A stretch of 12,248 bases of DNA from CAJQQY01 sp964352225 (GTDB lineage: Bacteria; Bacteroidota; Bacteroidia; Chitinophagales; Saprospiraceae). Shown here in pieces: positions 7,286-12,248 of the stretch. The position numbers and the translations under genes were made by a program. Each line of letters begins with the position of its first letter. Position 1 is the stretch's first letter. The stretch covers positions 1 to 12,248 of the forward strand of contig CAYGRM010000196.1 in assembly GCA_964352225.1 (NCBI GenBank), written 5' to 3'. Under the pieces are notes generated by a model. It was not told where the DNA came from and did not search any database. It was given only the letters and a program-made list of their open reading frames with translations.

Positions 7286-8077
7286 TTAATTGTCATCAAT
7301 TCTAATCGCCTTTACCGAATAATCTGAAGTATCAATCTCAGTCCAAGAAATAAAATCATAAGCAGTACTTGCACCAGTTACTTGTATTACGTCAATATTA
7401 TATTTTTTTTCCTCTGTCCTATATCTTTTATTGGAGTGCCAATGACCTGATAATAAAACATTTATACCCTTAATAATTTTTCTGAACTTTTCTCGATCTA
7501 TCAATTTTAGCCACTTATATTTATAACTAAATGAAAATGGATTATTATGTAAATACACTATAATCTTAGGGTTATCATGTTCCTTTCTAATCCTAGCTAA
7601 GTCATTTTTTAATTCCTTTAATTGATGCTTCCCTAATTTCCCTCGGGTTAAAATAGGTCTTCCTTCTAATGAATTTAAGCCAATAAAAAAATGATCCTTA
7701 AATTGATGAATGGTTGGATAGTCTAATAAATCGTTATCTTCTTCTCCTTTGTAGTTGACACCTTTGGGAAGTAGATCTTTAAAATATTTATTGAATACTT
7801 TAATATTTTTTTTAGGATTCCCAGTTGTACCTTCTCTTTTCAAATCGTGGTTACCAGGGCAAATCATTAAATCAAAATTGTGACTAGTTAATTTTGTCAG
7901 CTTGATTTTCAATTCACCCATATCTTTTTTGTCTAAGGATGAATCTACCAAATCTCCTGAAAGCACAATTTTGGGTTTAACCACTTCATTTTGGTAATAG
8001 GTAATAATATGATTGATCAAATTATCTGTTCCCAAGAATTCTCCATAATGAAGATCACTTATATGTATTATTTTCAT
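7286..8077 (-). CDS. Calcineurin-like metallophosphoesterase
   Basis: Metal-dependent phosphoesterase of the calcineurin-like superfamily, 263 aa, probably cytoplasmic because it lacks a signal peptide. All metal-binding motifs are present in order: DLH (D8, H10), GDLVD (D42), GNHD (N76, H77), YLHNNPF (H177) and GHWHS (H212, H214). The set and size fit the CpdA-like class III phosphodiesterase branch, which hydrolyses cyclic nucleotides or related phosphodiesters; the sequence alone does not fix the substrate. The lysine-rich middle (83-112) and the segment around 183-200 look like family-specific insertions. The gene has no same-strand neighbour: it converges with the FKBP gene on the terminator at 7217-7254, and structured repeat DNA lies upstream. 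Start at ATG 8077, where MKIIHISDLH opens the first catalytic strand directly. Confidence 0.9.
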   Translation of the reverse strand: MKIIHISDLHYGEFLGTDNLINHIITYYQNEVVKPKIVLSGDLVDSSLDKKDMGELKIKLTKLTSHNFDLMICPGNHDLKREGTTGNPKKNIKVFNKYFKDLLPKGVNYKGEEDNDLLDYPTIHQFKDHFFIGLNSLEGRPILTRGKLGKHQLKELKNDLARIRKEHDNPKIIVYLHNNPFSFSYKYKWLKLIDREKFRKIIKGINVLLSGHWHSNKRYRTEEKKYNIDVIQVTGASTAYDFISWTEIDTSDYSVKAIRIDDN

Positions 8078-8492
8078 AATTTTTATTTACGCTGTTTTAA
8101 ATTCCTAGAAAGATCTGTTTGTTTTTTGAAAAGATAAAAACTTAATTAGCAAATAAAAACTCAATTCCTATTATCATAACTAAGACTGGTAAAATCTACC
8201 GCTCCTGCTGTAATGCTTGGCCTTGCTCAATGCGCTGCTTCCTACTAAATGAATAATCTTTTTTGTATTTGATCAAACGAAGGCAGGAGCTTTCTGGAAT
8301 GCTTGGAATTTCCGCAGAGCGAAAATTCCAACGAGGTGAGGGTTATTTTTCAGAGGTGATGCCTGCAAGGGCGAGCGGTATTTGCAAGTTTCATATTGAA
8401 AATCACCAAACCAATTGATAAATGTCAACTTTTATATTTTGAATCAAAACTATCTTTCTTGAAAATTTTATGAATTCACATATAGTCATTTT
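8078..8492. other. Intergenic region dominated by a structured repeat
   Basis: This divergent gap between the phosphoesterase and the beta-barrel-like gene contains repeat copy 1 (8197-8380). The remainder is AT-rich; ATATTTTG near 8434 approaches but does not match a TAnnTTTG element. No small gene was seen. Confidence 0.5.
8197..8380. repeat. Structured dispersed repeat, copy 1, with 8-bp inverted ends
   Basis: A non-coding element of about 184 bp bounded by TACCGCTC (8197-8204) and its reverse complement GAGCGGTA (8373-8380). Inside, GCTCCTGC (8201-8208) pairs with GCAGGAGC (8283-8290), and TGGAATTTCCG / CGAAAATTCCA (8304-8314 / 8320-8330) forms an 11-bp stem with one mismatch around CAGAG. 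The 70-bp core 8269-8338 matches the second copy (9130-9199) at 63 positions. The inverted ends and internal folding resemble a MITE or a structured RNA repeat; I see no obvious target duplication in the flanks and cannot name the family. Confidence 0.7.
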
Positions 8493-8989
8493 ATGAAAAA
8501 TGATAAAATCTTATTTCTTGTATTAATAATCCTTTTTTGGGGTTTCACTCCATTGTATTCTCAGAATTATAGTATAAATATTTCAGGTGGGATCGGTTAC
8601 CCTGAATTCAATCATATTGGAGTAGGTGTTAATTATAAAAATTCTCAAATTCAAACAACTATTGGGCGAACGAGTGAACCAAACTATGATTATACATCCG
8701 TAACCTGCAATATCTTCGACATTTTAGAGGAACTCCAAAACATGGAACGGTTCGTCCTTGGTATTTAAAATTTGGGACAGTTTATTACCACAATGAATAT
8801 ACTTATACTGAAGGTTTTGAACGTTATTTGGGAGGATTTGCAAGGATTGGAAGAGAGTTTAATTTTTCAGAAAAACTAGGGATATCATTTGATATTGGAT
8901 TGAGCTACATAGATTATACTCTTCCTGCAGACAGTTGGAATCTGAGATTATTTTATAGATTCAACAATAAATCTAAACCTTCAAAATAA
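8493..8989 (+). pseudogene. Secreted/outer-membrane beta-barrel-like protein, frameshifted
   Basis: The frame from ATG 8493 encodes a signal peptide (MKNDKILFLVLIILFWGFTP, cut near YSQ-N) and beta-strand-like sequence (SINISGGIGYPEFNHIGVGV, then IQTTIGRTSEPNYDYTSVTC), and stops after 91 codons at 8768. The second reading frame takes over without loss: from about 8717 it reads RHFRGTPKHGTVRPWYLKFG, continues with alternating hydrophobic strands (YLGGFARIGREFNFSEKLGI, SFDIGLSYIDYTL) and ends FYRFNNKSKPSK at 8989. NIF followed by RHFRGTPKH...PWY resembles a small Bacteroidota barrel family. One missing base near 8717 explains the break; restored, the protein would be about 165 aa. It may be a true pseudogene or a sequencing error. 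Function is unknown beyond probable export. Confidence 0.75.
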
Positions 8990-9063
8990 ACATGTTTCAT
9001 CGAGAACTTTAGTGTTATTTAAAATTAAGGATTTCTCTTTTTTAAAAGCGAGCCACGCTAGCT

Positions 9064-9240
9064 ATACCGCTCCTACGAAAGTGTTTGCATCCTCCAAAGC
9101 TCTGCTTTCTATTTCATGAATATTTGTAGTTGATCAAACGAAGGCAGGAGTCTTCTAGAATGCTTGGAACTTCCGCAGAGCGGAAATTCCAGCAAGGTGG
9201 TTTTATTTTTTAGAGGACGTGCCAGCAGGATAAAGGCAAT
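9064..9240. repeat. Structured dispersed repeat, copy 2
   Basis: Same orientation as copy 1 at 8197-8380. It begins with the same ATACCGCTCCT-type end and shares CTGCTT, ATGAATA, TTGATCAAACGAAGGCAGG, GAATGCTTGGAA and TTCCGCAGAGCG in order. TGGAACTTCCG (9165-9175) pairs with CGGAAATTCCA (9181-9191) around CAGAG; the single mismatch in the stem is at a different pair from copy 1, so the stem is preserved although the sequence has drifted. The far end is eroded and no longer shows GAGCGGTA. GCTAGC just upstream (9058-9063) recalls the motif in the REP-like family at the right end of the window. Confidence 0.7.
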
Positions 9241-9254
9241 CACCCCTTACATTT

Positions 9255-9270
9255 TGTGACTGCTGTCACA
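9255..9270 (+). promoter_or_regulatory. Crp/Fnr-type operator upstream of the racemase operon
   Basis: TGTGACTGCTGTCACA is a perfect palindrome matching TGTGA-N6-TCACA, the classical site for Crp/Fnr-family regulators. Its centre (9262.5) lies about 41.5 bp upstream of the start expected from the -7 element at 9292-9299, the geometry of a class II activator site replacing the missing -33 element. The regulator is not in the window. Confidence 0.6.
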
Positions 9271-9291
9271 CTAATCAAAGTTTTAATATTT

Positions 9292-9299
9292 TACTTTTG
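9292..9299 (+). promoter_or_regulatory. Bacteroidota -7 element for the racemase operon
   Basis: TACTTTTG matches TAnnTTTG exactly, giving a start near 9304 and a leader of about 30 nt before ATG 9336. There is no TTTG at the -33 spacing, which fits dependence on the upstream Crp/Fnr-like site. Confidence 0.5.
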
Positions 9300-9335
9300 A
9301 AATAATAATACCTTACAAAATTTAAAAAAAAAAGC

Positions 9336-10034
9336 ATGACTAAAGAGATGAATGTACTTGGTATGATAGGTGGGACTTCTTGGCATTCTACTATTGTATA
9401 TTATAAACTTATCAATCAGTTGGTTGGAGAAAAAATTGGAACGCAGGGAAACCCTCCAATAATACTTCACAGCTTGAATATCGAACTGATGAGAAGTGGC
9501 GACAAGGAAAGAATTAATAAAACATATCTTGATGTAGCTACAAAATTGCAAAATGCTGGAGCGAAAGCAATCATTATCTGTGCCAACACCCCGCATATGG
9601 TTTATCCTTTTGTTGCCCCTAAAATTGATATTCCAATTTTACATATTGCCGATGCAACTGGAAAAGAGGCGCAACGAATTGGCATTAAAAAATTAGGACT
9701 TTTGGGAAATATGCCAACTATGACGGGTGGATTTATTCAGTCGCATTTGCAACAAAATTTTGATATTGAAACCATTATTCCTGCTGATGAATTTTTGAAA
9801 AAGTCTCACCATTATGTTTCCACCGAACTTACTCAAGGAAAATTTACTGCTGCTGCAAAAACGTTTTTTATCGAACAAATGGAATTGCTACGAGAGCGTG
9901 GTGCAGAAGGAATTATTTTAGGTTGTACAGAATTACCAATGTTGCTTGCGCCACAGGATTTTAATTTGCCAATGATTTCGACAACGCAATTACATGCGCA
10001 AATGGCAGCAGATTTTATTTTGGGAGAAATATGA
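9336..10034 (+). CDS. Aspartate/glutamate-family amino acid racemase
   Basis: Pyridoxal-independent racemase that interconverts L- and D-amino acids through two cysteines; cytoplasmic, 232 aa, normal for the family. The N-terminal signature MIGGTSWHSTIVYYKLIN (10-27) is followed by the first catalytic cysteine in IICANTPHM (80-88, C82), a substrate segment HIADATG (103-109), GLLGNMPTMTGGF (121-133), and the second cysteine in ILGCTELPML (194-203, C197). Both catalytic cysteines are present, so the enzyme should be active; whether it prefers Asp, Glu or another amino acid cannot be read from the sequence. An in-frame ATG at 9348 (MNVLGMIGG) is closer to the usual family start and is an alternative. 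It is the first gene of a tight trio with an ATP-grasp ligase 39 bp and a membrane methyltransferase-like gene further downstream, suggesting a shared product containing a D-amino acid. Confidence 0.9.
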   Translation: MTKEMNVLGMIGGTSWHSTIVYYKLINQLVGEKIGTQGNPPIILHSLNIELMRSGDKERINKTYLDVATKLQNAGAKAIIICANTPHMVYPFVAPKIDIPILHIADATGKEAQRIGIKKLGLLGNMPTMTGGFIQSHLQQNFDIETIIPADEFLKKSHHYVSTELTQGKFTAAAKTFFIEQMELLRERGAEGIILGCTELPMLLAPQDFNLPMISTTQLHAQMAADFILGEI

Positions 10035-10040
10035 ATTTTC

Positions 10041-10048
10041 TATTTTTG
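10041..10048 (+). promoter_or_regulatory. Possible internal -7 element before the ATP-grasp gene
   Basis: TATTTTTG fits TAnnTTTG and lies 25 bp upstream of ATG 10074. It could supply a second transcript for the downstream pair, but the gap is T-rich and a chance match is plausible. Confidence 0.22.
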
Positions 10049-10073
10049 TTTTTTAATCACCTAAAAAATATCC

Positions 10074-11252
10074 ATGTTTTTAATAGACGAACCATATGTT
10101 TCTGATTATTTAATCAAGACAATAAAAGATAATAATTTTAAAATTATTGCAACCAAGAAAGCTCAAGAATTAATAAATGATCCTTCGCTAAATTGGGTCT
10201 CCGAAGAAGATGCCAAAACAATATTAAAGGAATCACCAACGACTCCTATATATACTAATTCAGAAAACTCCATTGCATGGATTAATAAAAATCATCCTTC
10301 TCCCCTACTTTCAAATCAAATTGAAGTCTTTAAAAACAAAGTGAAATTCAGGAAATTAATCCAGAATACTTTTCCTACTTTTTTCTTTAAATCGGTAAAA
10401 CTGAACGACATCCCAAATTTGGATTTAGAGAAAATCAAATTTCCTTTTGTGATAAAACCTATGGTTGGTTTTTTTAGTTTGGGGGTTCACATCATTAGAA
10501 ATATGGAAGATTGGAGAAAAGCACAGGAACAATTGAATGTTGCTGATTTAGAAAACTCCTATCCAAAGGAAGTAATTGATGCTTCCAATTTTATTATTGA
10601 AGATTATATTGAAGGGGAAGAATATGCTATCGACAGCTACTTTAATCAAGATGGTGAGTTAGTGATTCTGAATATTTTACATCATAAATTTTCCTCCTCA
10701 ACGGACACAAGTGATAGAGTTTATTCTACTTCAAAAGAAATTATCACTACCCATATTGATAAAATAAAAACTTTCTTGCAGCCGATTGGGGATGAACTTA
10801 TGCTAAGAAATTTTCCATTACATGTAGAAATTAGAATTAATCAAGAAGGAAAAATTTATCCAATTGAAGTGAATCCTTTGAGATTTGGAGGATGGTGTAC
10901 GACGGGCGATTTATCATGGCATGCTTTCGGAATTAATTCATATGAGTATTTTATCAATTCAAAAAAACCAAATTGGAAAGAAATTTTCAAAGGCAAAGTT
11001 TCTAAAAAATATAGTATCATCGTTTTGAATAATAATTCGGGTATTGCACCCGATGAGATTAGTCGTTTCAGGTTTGACTTGCTTGAAAAAGATTTAGAAA
11101 ATGTTTTGGAGTCCAGAAGATTCGACATTCAAACATATCCTGTTTTTGGATTTTTATTTACTGAAACGAGTTTGGATAATGATCAAGAACTGGAAAATAT
11201 TTTAAATTCAAACCTACGTAAATATATTGTTACAAATAAAACAAAGGTTTAG
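10074..11252 (+). CDS. ATP-grasp domain ligase
   Basis: ATP-grasp enzymes join a carboxylate, activated as acyl phosphate, to an amine or thiol; this one probably forms a peptide or amide bond in the cytoplasm. Residues 1-85 make a pre-ATP-grasp region (FLIDEPYVSDYLIKTI at the start). The ATP-grasp core runs from about 86 to 295: the nucleotide-binding lysine in FPFVIKPMVGFFSLGVH (123-139, K128), the hinge FIIEDYIEGEEYAID (173-187), and the metal-binding pair in VEIRINQEGKIYPIEVNP (251-268, with E252, E265 and N267). A C-terminal extension of about 95 residues is unassigned. Length is 392 aa. The key residues are intact. The partner racemase directly upstream suggests that a D-amino acid is one substrate; this is inference from context. 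Relatives include D-Ala-D-Ala-type, carbamoyl-phosphate-type and peptide-forming ligases, and I cannot assign a subfamily. Confidence 0.85.
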   Translation: MFLIDEPYVSDYLIKTIKDNNFKIIATKKAQELINDPSLNWVSEEDAKTILKESPTTPIYTNSENSIAWINKNHPSPLLSNQIEVFKNKVKFRKLIQNTFPTFFFKSVKLNDIPNLDLEKIKFPFVIKPMVGFFSLGVHIIRNMEDWRKAQEQLNVADLENSYPKEVIDASNFIIEDYIEGEEYAIDSYFNQDGELVILNILHHKFSSSTDTSDRVYSTSKEIITTHIDKIKTFLQPIGDELMLRNFPLHVEIRINQEGKIYPIEVNPLRFGGWCTTGDLSWHAFGINSYEYFINSKKPNWKEIFKGKVSKKYSIIVLNNNSGIAPDEISRFRFDLLEKDLENVLESRRFDIQTYPVFGFLFTETSLDNDQELENILNSNLRKYIVTNKTKV

Positions 11253-11277
11253 ACAATGACTTCATAAAAGTATTAAT

Positions 11278-11859
11278 ATGCAATTTTTTTTATTCGTGGT
11301 TAGTCTCATTTTCTATTATATGCTACACAGTTTCTTAGCTAATAGTAAAGTCAAAGCATTCTTGACTGACCAAGTCATTCCCAAAAAATATTATCGGTTA
11401 CTTTTTAATTTTTTTGCGATTATTTCTTTGCTGCCTATTTATTTTTTCTATCAAAAAATAGATGCTTCATTTCTATTTAAAAATGTATTGTTACAATATA
11501 TTGGTTTAGGATTGGCTACGCTTGGTACTGTACTTTTACTTATAGCATTACGTCAATATAATTTATCTGAATTTGCAGGAACTCAACAATTAAAAAACGT
11601 ATCTAATCCTACTCCTGACATGCTTAAAATTACTGGCTTTAATTCTATTGTTAGACATCCTTTATATTTTGCTGGGTTGATTATTATTTGGGGTGGCTTT
11701 TTGTTTCTGCCTACGGATTTGGTTTTGGTCATTGGTTTAGTGAGTACTGCATATCTTTATTTTGGGACAAAGTTGGAGGAAGAGAAATTGGTAGAGAAGT
11801 TTGGAAAAGAGTACTTGGAGTATCAGAAACGAGTCGGGATGTTGGTGCCGTTTTTTTAA
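11278..11859 (+). CDS. Isoprenylcysteine/phospholipid methyltransferase-like membrane protein
   Basis: Integral membrane protein of 193 aa in the ICMT/PEMT/NnrU-like superfamily, whose members mostly transfer methyl groups from S-adenosylmethionine to lipophilic carboxyl, amine or thiol groups at the membrane. Predicted helices lie at about 3-20, 40-58, 71-91, 129-144 and 147-163. The conserved C-terminal cofactor region is present: VRHPLYFAGLIIIWGG (125-140), then TKLEEEKLVEKFGKEYLEYQ (164-183) with the EE...L...FG..Y..Y pattern, and the closing VGMLVPFF. It begins 25 bp after the ATP-grasp gene in the same direction and is probably co-transcribed. In that context it might methylate or process a lipophilic product, but a housekeeping membrane role is equally possible. 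A REP-like element follows the stop within 15 bp and may end the transcript. Confidence 0.82.
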   Translation: MQFFLFVVSLIFYYMLHSFLANSKVKAFLTDQVIPKKYYRLLFNFFAIISLLPIYFFYQKIDASFLFKNVLLQYIGLGLATLGTVLLLIALRQYNLSEFAGTQQLKNVSNPTPDMLKITGFNSIVRHPLYFAGLIIIWGGFLFLPTDLVLVIGLVSTAYLYFGTKLEEEKLVEKFGKEYLEYQKRVGMLVPFF

Positions 11860-11873
11860 ATTTAAATAGACTG

Positions 11874-11908
11874 TTCTCGCTAACGCTGGGTCTCATGGCC
11901 TGTGTTTA
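11874..11908 (+). repeat. Single REP-like arm downstream of the methyltransferase-like gene
   Basis: Matches the left arm of the palindrome at 12057-12091 at 31 of 35 positions, in the same orientation. The inner hairpin GGGCC-TCCT-GGCCC of that copy appears here as GGGTC-TCAT-GGCCT; both stem changes turn a G-C pair into a G-U wobble, so the hairpin remains possible. No inverted partner arm follows. Together with the copy at 12057 it brackets the transposase remnant as direct repeats. Confidence 0.65.
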
Positions 11909-11929
11909 TTTATAATAAAAACGCAGTTA

Positions 11930-12058
11930 CTAATCAAATCCAAAAAACTCTTCCAATAATAAAACTTCCAACACTCCTTGCCCTTCTTCAAAATAATTTG
12001 AAGCACTACTATAAACATAATGTTGTGGAAACAAAACCCAACCTGCTCGCACAGGTTT
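11930..12058 (-). pseudogene. REP-associated tyrosine transposase (RAYT), C-terminal remnant
   Basis: On the minus strand about 42 codons read KPVRAGWVLFPQHYVYSS, then ASNYFEEGQGVLEVLLLEEF, ending in FGFD-stop at 11930. This is the C-terminal signature of Y1 (HUH-type) REP-associated transposases: the (H)NPVRAG motif, the HYVYSSASNY segment and the GVLEV tail. Intact members are about 180-200 aa, so roughly three quarters, including the HUH motif and catalytic tyrosine, is missing. Upstream the frame runs into the palindrome at 12060-12155 and meets a stop at 12089-12091. The usual NPVRAG appears as KPVRAG at the junction. The fragment cannot transpose, but it is good evidence that the neighbouring palindromes were RAYT substrates. 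Confidence 0.8.
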
Positions 12059-12059
12059 C

Positions 12060-12155
12060 TCGCTAGCGCTGGGCCTCCTGGCCCGTGTTTACTCTGTAAT
12101 GTTATAATGATAATGTTTTAAAGTAAACACGGGCCAAGAGGCCCAGCGCTAGCGA
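12060..12155. repeat. REPIN-like doublet: inverted repeat with 34-bp arms
   Basis: Left arm 12060-12093 and right arm 12122-12155 are reverse complements with a single mismatch, separated by 28 AT-rich bases. Each arm contains CGCTAGCG and a small hairpin, GGGCC-TCCT-GGCCC in the left copy, so the whole is two REP-like units in inverted order, as in bacterial REPINs. The flank to about 12195 (ACAGACTTGGAGCGAGCGGG) is shared with the copy near 6050-6112. The palindrome sits exactly where the RAYT reading frame breaks off. Confidence 0.82.
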
Positions 12156-12248
12156 CGATGTATTTTTGAAAGGACAGACTTGGAGCGAGCGGGGAGCATA
12201 CCGCATCCATGAATTTGAAATTTGGTCAAGTTAATATTCCTCGATCTA

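Larger units (their letters stand above)
8990..9335. other. Intergenic region: repeat copy 2 and racemase promoter
   Basis: This gap holds structured repeat copy 2 (9064-9240), followed by a Crp/Fnr-like palindrome and a -7 element that lead into the racemase gene. No coding sequence is seen. Confidence 0.6.
11860..12248. other. REP/RAYT remnant region at the right end of the window
   Basis: About 390 bp with no intact gene. In order it holds a single REP-like arm (11874-11908), the C-terminal part of a RAYT transposase (11930-12058, minus), a REPIN-like palindrome (12060-12155) and its conserved flank (12156-12195). The last 50 bases show nothing recognisable. Confidence 0.6.

Noticed and set aside
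7286..8077. Phosphoesterase as part of a defence or signalling system
   Set aside because: No cyclase, effector or nuclease partner lies beside it; it stands alone and converges with the FKBP gene.
8197..9240. CRISPR array
   Set aside because: Only two long diverged copies about 870 bp apart; no short regular repeats with spacers and no cas genes.
9291..9596. Minus-strand open frame opposite the racemase gene
   Set aside because: Antisense shadow of a clearly conserved racemase; composition is not protein-like and there is no start context.
10856..11128. Minus-strand open frame inside the ATP-grasp gene
   Set aside because: Shadow of the ATP-grasp reading frame, which carries the conserved EVNP motif.
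11688..11915. Plus-strand frame overlapping the end of the methyltransferase-like gene
   Set aside because: An alternative frame of the conserved C-terminal domain that runs on into the REP-like repeat.

Overview
The window looks like an AT-rich accessory stretch of a Bacteroidota chromosome, most likely from the Saprospiria/Cytophagia side of the phylum. Four things point there: a MacB/FtsX-type permease with the N-terminal prefix domain common in these groups and its own PadR regulator; an esterase ending in a type IX secretion (T9SS) type A sorting domain (VYPNPT...IKIIKN); TAnnTTTG-type -7 promoter elements; and the absence of strong Shine-Dalgarno sequences. I cannot name a species.

Layout. 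Positions 45-2575 (minus) hold a two-gene operon, padR then permease, joined by an ATGA overlap; the permease lacks its C-terminal membrane domain. Positions 2576-3396 carry no intact gene, only possible coding debris. A DoxX-family membrane protein (3397-3843, minus) and a secreted esterase (4334-5779, minus) follow, separated by about 490 bp of non-coding or decayed sequence. Positions 5780-6529 are non-coding and hold a REP-like fragment and a run of hairpins. An FklB-like peptidyl-prolyl isomerase (6530-7147, plus) and a calcineurin-like phosphoesterase (7286-8077, minus) converge on a strong bidirectional terminator. A frameshifted secreted beta-barrel-like gene (8493-8989) lies between two direct copies of a structured repeat of about 180 bp.

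Positions 9336-11859 (plus) form the most coherent functional unit: an aspartate/glutamate-family racemase, an ATP-grasp ligase and an isoprenylcysteine-methyltransferase-like membrane enzyme, with gaps of 39 and 25 bp. Upstream sit a perfect TGTGA-N6-TCACA palindrome and a TAnnTTTG -7 element, spaced so that the palindrome would be centred near -41.5. This suggests a small Crp/Fnr-controlled operon that makes or modifies a D-amino-acid-containing compound; product and substrate are unknown.

The right end (11860-12248) holds the C-terminal remnant of a REP-associated tyrosine transposase (RAYT) next to a large inverted repeat with 34-bp arms, each containing its own small hairpin: a REPIN-like doublet. 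Related single arms occur at 11874-11908 and 6050-6112. The window therefore samples two separate families of dispersed structured repeats together with remains of the transposase that probably spread one of them.
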